From: Lachnospiraceae bacterium | GTDB lineage: Bacteria; Bacillota; Clostridia; Lachnospirales; Lachnospiraceae | Assembly: GCA_022510605.1 (NCBI GenBank) | Contig: JAFLTB010000003.1 | Coordinates: 1-64,000, forward strand | Reading direction: 5' to 3' | DNA: 64,000 bases | In this document: piece after piece, positions 46,984 to 54,951 of the stretch | How the letters are laid out: each line of letters starts with the position of its first letter | Numbering within the stretch: the first letter of the stretch is position 1 | The notes under the pieces: model-generated | Seen by the model: the letters and a program-made list of their open reading frames with translations, nothing else | Told to the model about the DNA's origin: nothing | The model's database searches: none | Translations under genes and position numbers: made by a program

Positions 46984-49032
46984 TCATCCGCTAATCTTTT
47001 TTGTCTTAAACGCCGCCACCCGGTCTACCGGGGCCGGACACTCGAAAAAGGCCGGTGATTCATAGATAATGTACGTATACGCACCATAGATGGCAATACC
47101 CTCATTCATCGGCGGCATCTTCACTATTTTTTTCCGTTTGTTTTTCTTCAGCGAATAATTGGAAAGATTCCAGGTGGGATTGTAGGTCTCAAGCCGGCAT
47201 ATGAAGCCGGAACGTCCCTTCTTGGTCTGGCAGGAGCGGGAAATAATCATTTTCCCTTCCGTGGTAAAGGCCACCCCCTGGGTGCGATTCGGCATCAGCA
47301 TGCGGTTGGTCTGTGTCAGCACGGGCACTCCGGTTTTACTGGCAATGGAATAGCCGTACATATATTTCTTACTCTTTTCATTGTAGGCTCCTGCCCACAC
47401 CCTGTCCTGATAATATGCCACATAGGACACGGTCTCCGGCATGGCTGCTACGGTGGTGAAGTGGTAAATCTCCGTATAGGCCTTTCCTGACAGGGCCGCA
47501 TTCTTTACTACGGAATACTTGATGCACTGCAAATTTTTTCCATAGGCTATCCACAGGTTTGTGCCGTCAAAGGCCATCCCCCCTACGTGGCCTTTATGGG
47601 GAAGCACCAGAGAAGTAATGTACTCCCGTGTCTTCCGCTCCATAATATAAATGACGGATTCCTGTGCCTTGGAGTAATCATAGGCGGATATCAGCAGATA
47701 CTTTTTGGCAAAGGTGATACTCTGGGGCACCATCCGGGTGGTATTGAAGCCCGCCACATTGGTTACTTTCAGCCCCGGAACAATGTAACTCTTGTTATAG
47801 ACAATCTGCTTGCGGAAAGCCTTATATTTTTTATAAGCAGGGGAGTTTTGAAATTTCTTCTTTGTGCTGTAATACTTGGCTGCTGTGCTGGTCGCTGTGG
47901 CTTTTTTGGTGGTGGCATTTTTTACTGTGGATTCCGAGGTCAACTCCATCCCGGAAACGGTGCGCACCGATACCATCTTGACATAATATTTCTTTTTCTG
48001 TAAAAGTCCATCTATACCGTATAGCCTGGGCTCCTCTGACGAGACTGTGGCCGCCAGGGTAAAGCCATCCGAGGCACTTGTAGAGATATAAATGCGGAAC
48101 TGCTCGGCCCCTGTGCATTTTTTCCAGTATACTTTTACTCGTTTATCCCCGCCCTTTAATTCTGAAATCTCCGGAATTTTGGGCGCCGTACCATAGAAGG
48201 ATACCGCCGATGGGTCACTGAGATTGCTTATGTCCGCTGCATAGGCATATACCATAATATAATAATCCTGCCCCGCTTTTAAGCCAGTAATCTGATAGGT
48301 TAATTTCTCTGTCGTGCCCGCCAGGGTATATGTACTGTCTGAAGCCAGCCGATAGTATATCGCATAACCGGTGGCTCCCGCCGCCTCTGTCCAGGTAATA
48401 GTGATTTTAGTCTTAACTGCCCCCGTGGCCTGAATGCCTGTTACCTTATCCGGCTTTGGCGCAACCGGCGCTACTTCAGAATCGTCTCCCGCCACGTCGC
48501 CGGATACCGCCCGGATTTTAACATAAATAATCTTCCCCGGCTCCATATTTTCAAAGGTGTACTCATTCTTTTCTGTACTGCCCTTCAGTGTATAATTACC
48601 ATTTTCTTTGGCCGCCGTATAAATTTCGTAGCCTTCCGCTTCCTCTAAAGCATCCCAGGTGACGGTCATAGTGGTTTTGGTTCCTTTTTTCATGCGGACT
48701 CCCGTTACTTGTCTCGGCACAATAAGAAGGGTATACTCCACCATCATTTCCTTATATTGTATGGTGATGGTCTGAGTTCCCAATTTGGAAGTATCTACGA
48801 TAGAAATAGCATCCGGCTTTGCCTCCGCTACTGTGCCATCGCTGTAATGCACTAATAAATTGACATCCGACACGTCAAACTGACTGCCATAGGACACCTC
48901 CAGCGCCGTATCTGTCACCTCAATCTGAACAATGGTTTTTTCTTCGGCCTCTGCCGCCTTTCCCTGAATGCTGGTAACAATTCCTGTTCCAAGCAGCAGC
49001 AAAAACAACAGCACCTTAATTTTTCTTCTCAT
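46984..49032 (-). CDS. Secreted Ig-like/FN3 repeat protein
   Basis: Signal peptide MRRKIKVLLFLLLLGTGIV; Big-like domain; repeated FN3 motifs (KITITWTEAAGATGYAIYYR). Confidence 0.8.
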   Translation of the reverse strand: MRRKIKVLLFLLLLGTGIVTSIQGKAAEAEEKTIVQIEVTDTALEVSYGSQFDVSDVNLLVHYSDGTVAEAKPDAISIVDTSKLGTQTITIQYKEMMVEYTLLIVPRQVTGVRMKKGTKTTMTVTWDALEEAEGYEIYTAAKENGNYTLKGSTEKNEYTFENMEPGKIIYVKIRAVSGDVAGDDSEVAPVAPKPDKVTGIQATGAVKTKITITWTEAAGATGYAIYYRLASDSTYTLAGTTEKLTYQITGLKAGQDYYIMVYAYAADISNLSDPSAVSFYGTAPKIPEISELKGGDKRVKVYWKKCTGAEQFRIYISTSASDGFTLAATVSSEEPRLYGIDGLLQKKKYYVKMVSVRTVSGMELTSESTVKNATTKKATATSTAAKYYSTKKKFQNSPAYKKYKAFRKQIVYNKSYIVPGLKVTNVAGFNTTRMVPQSITFAKKYLLISAYDYSKAQESVIYIMERKTREYITSLVLPHKGHVGGMAFDGTNLWIAYGKNLQCIKYSVVKNAALSGKAYTEIYHFTTVAAMPETVSYVAYYQDRVWAGAYNEKSKKYMYGYSIASKTGVPVLTQTNRMLMPNRTQGVAFTTEGKMIISRSCQTKKGRSGFICRLETYNPTWNLSNYSLKKNKRKKIVKMPPMNEGIAIYGAYTYIIYESPAFFECPAPVDRVAAFKTKKISG

Positions 49033-49120
49033 GTTTCCCTCCATTTCAAAACACTGTACCTTTGATTTCTTCTGCCACCTTACACGGAAACCTTGTCGTT
49101 CATATGGCAGCCCACAAAAA

Positions 49121-49168
49121 AGGGCGGCTGAGAAACGCGCCCTCTCTGAAAAACGCATGGCGTTTTTC
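49121..49168 (-). terminator. Two hairpins incl. intrinsic-terminator-like element in the FN3 gene leader
   Basis: GAAAAACGCCATGCGTTTTTC then AGGGCG-CGTTTCTCAGC-CGCCCTTTTTT on minus strand. Confidence 0.5.
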
Positions 49169-49201
49169 GCTTAGCAGGGGAGAACTTTCCTATAAGATAA
49201 A

Positions 49202-49235
49202 AATGCCATAACCGGACTCTGCCGATTATGGCATT
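49202..49235 (-). terminator. Intrinsic terminator after tRNA-Trp
   Basis: AATGCCATAA...TTATGGCATT with T-run on minus strand. Confidence 0.75.
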
Positions 49236-49250
49236 CTTTCTTAACTAATA

Positions 49251-49321
49251 CAGGGGCATCAGGAATCGAACCCGACTCAGGAGTTTTGGAGACTCTTATT
49301 CTACCGATGAACTATGCCCCT
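49251..49321 (-). tRNA. tRNA-Trp (anticodon CCA)
   Basis: AGGGGCA acceptor pairing TGCCCCT, discriminator G, anticodon loop CTCCAAA, T-arm GGTTCGATT; no encoded CCA. Confidence 0.9.
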
Positions 49322-49456
49322 AAATTCGTAACGACCGCCTGCAGAGGCATCCGCCACTCACTTGAACATCATACATTTTTTTCATTGATTTGTCAATAAT
49401 AAATTGCACTTGAGTTTTTGCATTTTGTAATTTTTTCCCTTGTTTTGGCGTATAGC

Positions 49457-49470
49457 AGCACGATGGCACC
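49457..49470. repeat. Dispersed repeat short copy AGCACGATGGCACC
   Basis: Matches consensus with inverted second half. Confidence 0.45.
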
Positions 49471-49748
49471 ACAAAAAATATCCCGCCACCGGCGCCTTGG
49501 CCAGTGACAGGATATTCAAAAGGGGAGGATAAGTATTCAACCTTTTCATAGGTAGAATACAACAGTACAGAGCAGAGGGGGAATCGGCCCTGTACTGCTG
49601 TTAATAGTATTGTTGCCACTTCTTTTTCCTTTATTCAAAAAAATAAAAAATTTTTAATTTTTTTTGAATTGTATTTCCTTCCATTTTATGCTATATTCAT
49701 TACTGTCAGGAAAACAAATTTACAGATTACAGAAATGAGGGTAAAACG

Positions 49749-50255
49749 ATGGCATTATTACAGGAATGGCGTGATTACGCATATAGTGAAGAAATGCAAA
49801 ATTCAAAGGACGGGGAAAAATTCTGGCAGAATTATTTTGCCCTGGAAAAAGGCATATACGAACAGTTATTATCCAGTCCTTCGGATATTGTAGAGGGAAC
49901 AGTGGAAGAACTGGCAGCCAAATATGATGTACCTCTTTCCATGATGGTGGGCTTTTTAGACGGTATTAATGAAAGCCTGAAAGAGGAAAATCCCATTGAT
50001 ACCATGGAGAAAGATACCACTGTCAAAATTGACATTGACTTGGAAAAACTGTACTACAACATGGTGGGCTGTAATGCCGAATGGCTGTATAACCTTCCGC
50101 AGTGGGATGACCTCCTGACAAAGGAACGCCGGAAGGAATTATATCTCGAACAGAAAAAATCCGGTACTGTCCATAATGAAAACCGCAAGGTGGGAAGAAA
50201 TGATCCATGTCCATGCGGAAGCGGCAAAAAATACAAGCACTGCTGTGGCCGCTAG
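49749..50255 (+). CDS. SEC-C metal-binding domain protein
   Basis: C-terminal [22 protein letters not shown]. Confidence 0.9.
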   Translation: MALLQEWRDYAYSEEMQNSKDGEKFWQNYFALEKGIYEQLLSSPSDIVEGTVEELAAKYDVPLSMMVGFLDGINESLKEENPIDTMEKDTTVKIDIDLEKLYYNMVGCNAEWLYNLPQWDDLLTKERRKELYLEQKKSGTVHNENRKVGRNDPCPCGSGKKYKHCCGR

Positions 50256-50271
50256 AAAGATATAATAGAAA

Positions 50272-50349
50272 ACAACGAGAGCTGCGCTTTGCGAGTCCCT
50301 CTTATGTCAGACAACGAGGGCTACGCTTTGCGAATCCCTCTTATGTCAA
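50272..50349. repeat. Tandem duplication, 39-bp unit, each a small hairpin
   Basis: ACAACGAGAGCTGCGCTTTGCGAGTCCCTCTTATGTCAG / ACAACGAGGGCTACGCTTTGCGAATCCCTCTTATGTCAA. Confidence 0.8.
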
Positions 50350-50382
50350 AAAGAAGCCAGCATTTACTGGCTTCTTTTTGAC
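50347..50382. terminator. Bidirectional-type terminator between convergent genes
   Basis: AAAAAGAAGCCAGCATTTACTGGCTTCTTTTT. Confidence 0.8.
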
Positions 50383-50398
50383 ATCATGTTCTGTACTA

Positions 50399-50761
50399 CT
50401 ATTTCTGGAACACCATTTCCATGCCGCTGTAAGCACCGGTAAGTTTGCCATCACTCATAGTAAACTCAACGGGACTGCCGCCATCTTCATTGGAAATAGT
50501 CACACCGTTATCATTTTCTTCCCATTTACCAGTGTCGCTTTGTTCACCTACTGTCAGAGTCACTGTACCATCACTATTTAAGACAAGGGAAGCAGCAGCA
50601 GCTTCCTGCTGTTCCTGGGTCAATTCCTGTCCATTCAATCCTACCAGTTGGTATGTTCCTACATATTGGCTACCGCTTAAATCTTTCTTGCATCCAGTCA
50701 GCATGCAGATACCCATCACAAGCACCAAAAATACAGATATACTCTTTTTTGTCTTTCTCAT
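50399..50761 (-). CDS. Small lipoprotein (lipocalin-like architecture)
   Basis: MRKTKKSISVFLVLVMGICMLTGCKK lipobox; GTYQLVGLNG...GTVTLTVG. Confidence 0.65.
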   Translation of the reverse strand: MRKTKKSISVFLVLVMGICMLTGCKKDLSGSQYVGTYQLVGLNGQELTQEQQEAAAASLVLNSDGTVTLTVGEQSDTGKWEENDNGVTISNEDGGSPVEFTMSDGKLTGAYSGMEMVFQK

Positions 50762-50877
50762 TTTTCTCCGCCTTTCTTTTTTGTATTGCCACAAATTTTG
50801 TGACAAAGAGATTATAGCACATATTGTATAATTTTTCCACATAAAATTTCTTGAGTTTCCGTGTTTTGATTTCTATG

Positions 50878-50940
50878 TGTAAAAAGCACTCATCACAGAA
50901 AGTGATGAGTGAATATGCAGCAGAAGCGCCCTGGGAAAAC
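50878..50940. repeat. Truncated copy C of the structured TGTAAAAAGC element
   Basis: TGTAAAAAGCACTCATCACAGAAAGTGATGAGTGAATATGCAGCAGAAGCGCCCTGGGAAAAC matches the left half of copies A/B. Confidence 0.8.
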
Positions 50941-50948
50941 TCAAGAAA

Positions 50949-51800
50949 TTACTCATAAATCGCTTTGGCAGTCTCCACCTTATTCATGGAATACAGATGA
51001 ATCCCTTCTACTCCATGCTTAAGCAAATCCTCCATTTGTTTCCTGGTATATTCCAGGCCGGCTTTTTTCACATCTGCCGGGTTGTCTTTATAGGCATCCA
51101 GCATCCGTGTCAGTTCCTCAGGAATTGTCGTCCCGGAAAGCCCTACAATGTTATCTACCTGGCTGGCAGAAGTAATCGGCATCAGTCCCGCAAGTACCGG
51201 CACCTCAATTCCTGTCCGGCGAATCTCTTCCATAAAGCGGAAAAATGCGTCATTATCATAAAACATCTGGGTAATCAGAAAATCTACCCCCTGCTCCACC
51301 TTGATTTTCAAATTGGCAACATCCTCTGCCAGACTGGCGGCCTCCTGGTGTACCTCCGGATAACAGGCGCCTGCCACACCAAAATTATACGTCTCCTTAA
51401 CATCTGCGATTAAATCCGACGCATGGTTATAGTAGCGGGAAGCAAACTGCTCGTCGCTCATCCAAACCGGCTGGTCTCCCCGCAGAGCCAGCAGATTATG
51501 TATACCGTTCCGATATAAATTCGTCAGAAAATTCGTCAGAAACAGTTTATCCGGAATGGAAGCACAGGTCAGATGCGTCAGCGCCTCAATGCCACACTGA
51601 TTCTGAATATAAGAGGCAATGGCAAAAGTATTTTCCACCGTATTTCCCCCGGCTCCATAGGTTACACTGATAAAATCCGGGTGTAATGTCTTAAATTCAT
51701 CCAGCGTATCATATATTACCGACACGTCGGTGTCCTTCTTGGGTGGGAAAACCTCTATGGAATAAATCGGTCTGTTCCTATGAAAATGGTCTCGTATCAT
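50949..51800 (-). CDS. metF: 5,10-methylenetetrahydrofolate reductase
   Basis: IYSIEVFPPKKD, SVTYGAGG, ALRGDQP, PEVHQE. Confidence 0.96.
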   Translation of the reverse strand: MIRDHFHRNRPIYSIEVFPPKKDTDVSVIYDTLDEFKTLHPDFISVTYGAGGNTVENTFAIASYIQNQCGIEALTHLTCASIPDKLFLTNFLTNLYRNGIHNLLALRGDQPVWMSDEQFASRYYNHASDLIADVKETYNFGVAGACYPEVHQEAASLAEDVANLKIKVEQGVDFLITQMFYDNDAFFRFMEEIRRTGIEVPVLAGLMPITSASQVDNIVGLSGTTIPEELTRMLDAYKDNPADVKKAGLEYTRKQMEDLLKHGVEGIHLYSMNKVETAKAIYE

Positions 51801-51908
51801 ATTGCTCCTCTTTTCTATATTTCTTTCCTATACGTTTTTTTCACCGCATTTCTGTATCGTATCATAACATAGAAAAGAAATTTTTACCACAAAAATTTTC
51901 CCCTGGGC

Positions 51909-51922
51909 AGCACGACGGTGCC
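51909..51922. repeat. Dispersed repeat short copy AGCACGACGGTGCC
   Basis: 10 bp downstream of the GH51 stop codon. Confidence 0.6.
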
Positions 51923-51932
51923 AACCGTATTT

Positions 51933-53423
51933 CTATTTCACACCAAAGCGGAGCATGTTATAGGAATGAGGTTCTAATGCCACCGTATTTCCCATTACTC
52001 CACTGCCTTCCTTCGGTGCCACCACATCCGGTTTCTCCGGGGAGTTCACTGCCTTCATATCCTCATGGTTCAGCAGGCAGTGCTCCCGCAGTTCCCATTC
52101 CCCAAAGCCCTGTATTTCCAGTGCCAGCTCCACTGCATCCTCCAGATTCCGGTTGACAGCAAAAAGTGTCAGTTCCTTTTCTTTTTCGTTCCACACCATA
52201 GAGCAGTCCACATAAGGAATGGCCTCCTTACCGCCAGCAGCATAAGTCTCACATTCTACTTCGGTTTTCAGCGCCTCCCCCCGGCCATAACGGCAGGCAT
52301 ACATGTAAGGATAGAAAATGGTCTGCAGCCATACCTTTCCGTCATTTACAGTCATAATCGGCGCAATAACGTTGACAAGCTGGGCCAGACAGGCGATTTT
52401 CACACGATCGGAATGCTTTATCAGTGTATTCAAAAGACAGCCCACCACCAACGCATCCTCCATATTGTAAATATCCTCCAGCAGCGGCGGTGCAACCTGC
52501 CATTTCGGAATCTTTTTGTCCTGCTCCGAGGAATGGAACCATACATTCCACTCATCAAAGGAAAGATGAATGGATTTTTCACTGTTCTTCTCCTTTTGGA
52601 TTTTATCGCAGATGGCAACCACCTGGGTGATAAAGGAATCCATATCCAGAGAACATCCCAGATATCCCGGCGTGTCATTATCCGGGTTACCATAATAATT
52701 GTGCAGGGAAAGATAGTCAATATGGTCGTAGGCCTCCCGCAGCACCGTTTCCTCCCATTCTCCAAAGGTTTCCATATTCAGATGGGAACTTCCGCAGGCC
52801 ACCAGTTCAATGGAATCATCCGTCCACTTCATAATTTTGGCCGCCTCACAGGCTGTACGGGCATATTCCTGCGGCGTCTTGTGTCCAATCTGCCACGGCC
52901 CGTCCATCTCATTGCCCAGACACCAGGTACGGATGCCAAAGGGCTTATCAAAACCATTTTCCCGGCGCATATTGGCGTACTTTGTATCAGTAACCGAATT
53001 GCAGTATTCCACCAGATTACCTGCCTCTTCCGGCCCTCTGGTTCCCAGATTCACTGCCATCATAATTTCCGTATCCACACGCTTTGCCCACTCCTGAAAT
53101 TCATCAATGCCTACCTCATTGGTCTCAATGGAGCTCCAGGCCAGTTCCATCCGCTTCGGCCGCTTCGCCTTGTCTCCCGTGCCGTCCTCCCAGTGATAGC
53201 CGGACACAAAATTACCGCCCGGATAACGCACCAGCGGCACCTTCATGTCCCGGATGGTGTCCATGACATCCTGGCGGAATCCCATGTCGTCTGCCGTCTC
53301 GTGGGTTGGCTCATAAATGCCATTATAAACCGCACGTCCCAGATGCTCAATAAAAGAGCCGTACAGGCGGTCGTCAATTTTACTAATTATCTTTTCTCTG
53401 TCTGCTTTGATTTTTGCTTTCAT
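51933..53423 (-). CDS. Alpha-L-arabinofuranosidase (GH51)
   Basis: VRYPGGNFVSGYHWEDG, WCLGNEMDGPWQIGH, SFDEWNVW. Confidence 0.95.
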   Translation of the reverse strand: MKAKIKADREKIISKIDDRLYGSFIEHLGRAVYNGIYEPTHETADDMGFRQDVMDTIRDMKVPLVRYPGGNFVSGYHWEDGTGDKAKRPKRMELAWSSIETNEVGIDEFQEWAKRVDTEIMMAVNLGTRGPEEAGNLVEYCNSVTDTKYANMRRENGFDKPFGIRTWCLGNEMDGPWQIGHKTPQEYARTACEAAKIMKWTDDSIELVACGSSHLNMETFGEWEETVLREAYDHIDYLSLHNYYGNPDNDTPGYLGCSLDMDSFITQVVAICDKIQKEKNSEKSIHLSFDEWNVWFHSSEQDKKIPKWQVAPPLLEDIYNMEDALVVGCLLNTLIKHSDRVKIACLAQLVNVIAPIMTVNDGKVWLQTIFYPYMYACRYGRGEALKTEVECETYAAGGKEAIPYVDCSMVWNEKEKELTLFAVNRNLEDAVELALEIQGFGEWELREHCLLNHEDMKAVNSPEKPDVVAPKEGSGVMGNTVALEPHSYNMLRFGVK

Positions 53424-53550
53424 ATCTGCCTCCATTTTACATGATTTTTGCTTCGCAACATTTTCCATGCCCCTATTGTATTACAAATAAAAGAAAAAAA
53501 CCATAAACTATTCTATCCAAAAACTGTGATAAAACAGTTAGCGGCAAAAA

Positions 53551-53592
53551 GGTGCCCTGCACCATGAGCAGACACTCACAGTACAGGGCACC
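53551..53592 (-). terminator. Intrinsic terminator after GH10 gene
   Basis: GGTGCCCTG...CAGGGCACCTTTTT on minus strand. Confidence 0.7.
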
Positions 53593-53632
53593 CTGTTAAA
53601 AATTCTTACTTTAGCAAATTGGCATCGTTATG

Positions 53633-54946
53633 CTACCGTTCTCCCACTTCACGAACCCGGTAGAAAGATTCCTTTGGCTCGCATTCCTTATCCCACAGAT
53701 ACAGACACTGCACATGGTCATCATACAGGGGATAATCATCACAGATACCAAAAATGGAAACACTGGTTATATTGCATGGTCCGCCGGAGGCGGTGTCCAT
53801 CTCCTTGAGCAATTCAAACATCTCCTGGTAACGGTCCGCCTGACAGCCCAACGTAGTTTCATCCCTGGTGCCATTCTCCTCGTCAATCAGAAAACTCAAC
53901 TCGGTAACCTGAAGCTCCAGCCCCAGTTCTGCATACTTTTTCAGACAGGTTTCAAAACTGTCATCACTGCTCCCCTTCAGCTCCGAAGGATAGTAAAGAT
54001 TCACCGTAGGCTGTAAGCCGATTCCGTCAATCAGACCCTTTTCCTTCAATTTGCTGACTAGGGCATAGATGTTATCCCGTTTTTCCGGCTGAAACACATT
54101 ATAGTCGTTGTATATCAGTTTCACGCCCTCTGCCGCATATTTCCTCGCATACTCAAAGGCTTTGTAAACATAATCCGTACCCATGGTGGCATACCAGTAA
54201 TTATCGTCTCCGTTAAAGGTGGTACGGCAGTTCCAGCCGTCACTGGCATCTGCCGAAGCGCCATTGTCGTCCACGCACTCATTGACTACATCCCAGCAGT
54301 ACACAACACCTGGATAATTGTCCTGGCAATAGGTAAGCACTTTTTTAATATAATTCGCCATGCGCTTTTCCATTACCTCTTTGCTGACATAGTCGCCGCT
54401 TTCTTTATATCCTTTTTTGAAAAACCAGGCCGGCGTCTGATTATGCCATACCAGCGTGTGTCCCCGCATCTGAATACCGTTTTCCTGACAAAAGTCCAGA
54501 CTCTCTTTGCAGGAATCAAAGTTCACCTTCACCACAGTGGTATCCGGGTCTTTTTTCCCTTCCTTACTGTTTGCCTTTTCGTCCAACAGATAGGCCGGCT
54601 TCATCAGATTGCTGAGGGTAGTAGAATTATAGTGCTTTTTTAATATGGCAGACATTCCCTCATGATGGATGGCGGCTGTTGACTTATCCGAGCCATTGAT
54701 GGCAGCTCCCATCATAAAATAATCGGCATACAAATCCTTTAGTGCCGGCCCCTCCTTGTCACTAACGAAACGGTCTGTCACAGAAGATTCCGACACAGCT
54801 GAACCGGTGCCGGAACCGCTATCCCCGGTTCGGTTCGTCTCACCTGTCTGGCCGTTGGTACAGGCGGTCAGAGCCAGTGTAAACATCAGTATCAGACAAA
54901 TGGGTAATTTCCCAATTTTTTTCATATCATTCATATTTTTAATCAT
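53633..54946 (-). CDS. Endo-1,4-beta-xylanase (GH10), lipoprotein
   Basis: Lipobox LALTACTNG; RGHTLVWHNQTPAWF, VVNECVDD, LQVTELSF. Confidence 0.95.
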   Translation of the reverse strand: MIKNMNDMKKIGKLPICLILMFTLALTACTNGQTGETNRTGDSGSGTGSAVSESSVTDRFVSDKEGPALKDLYADYFMMGAAINGSDKSTAAIHHEGMSAILKKHYNSTTLSNLMKPAYLLDEKANSKEGKKDPDTTVVKVNFDSCKESLDFCQENGIQMRGHTLVWHNQTPAWFFKKGYKESGDYVSKEVMEKRMANYIKKVLTYCQDNYPGVVYCWDVVNECVDDNGASADASDGWNCRTTFNGDDNYWYATMGTDYVYKAFEYARKYAAEGVKLIYNDYNVFQPEKRDNIYALVSKLKEKGLIDGIGLQPTVNLYYPSELKGSSDDSFETCLKKYAELGLELQVTELSFLIDEENGTRDETTLGCQADRYQEMFELLKEMDTASGGPCNITSVSIFGICDDYPLYDDHVQCLYLWDKECEPKESFYRVREVGER

Positions 54947-54951
54947 TCCTC

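Noticed and set aside
52065-53444. 459-aa plus-strand ORF antisense to the GH51 gene
   Set aside because: Shadow ORF: the minus-strand frame carries clear GH51 motifs, while this translation is low-complexity in character and matches no family I recognise.
53621-53640. Possible extra copy of the AGCACGATGG repeat (GGCATCGTTATGCTA)
   Set aside because: Too diverged from consensus to separate from chance.
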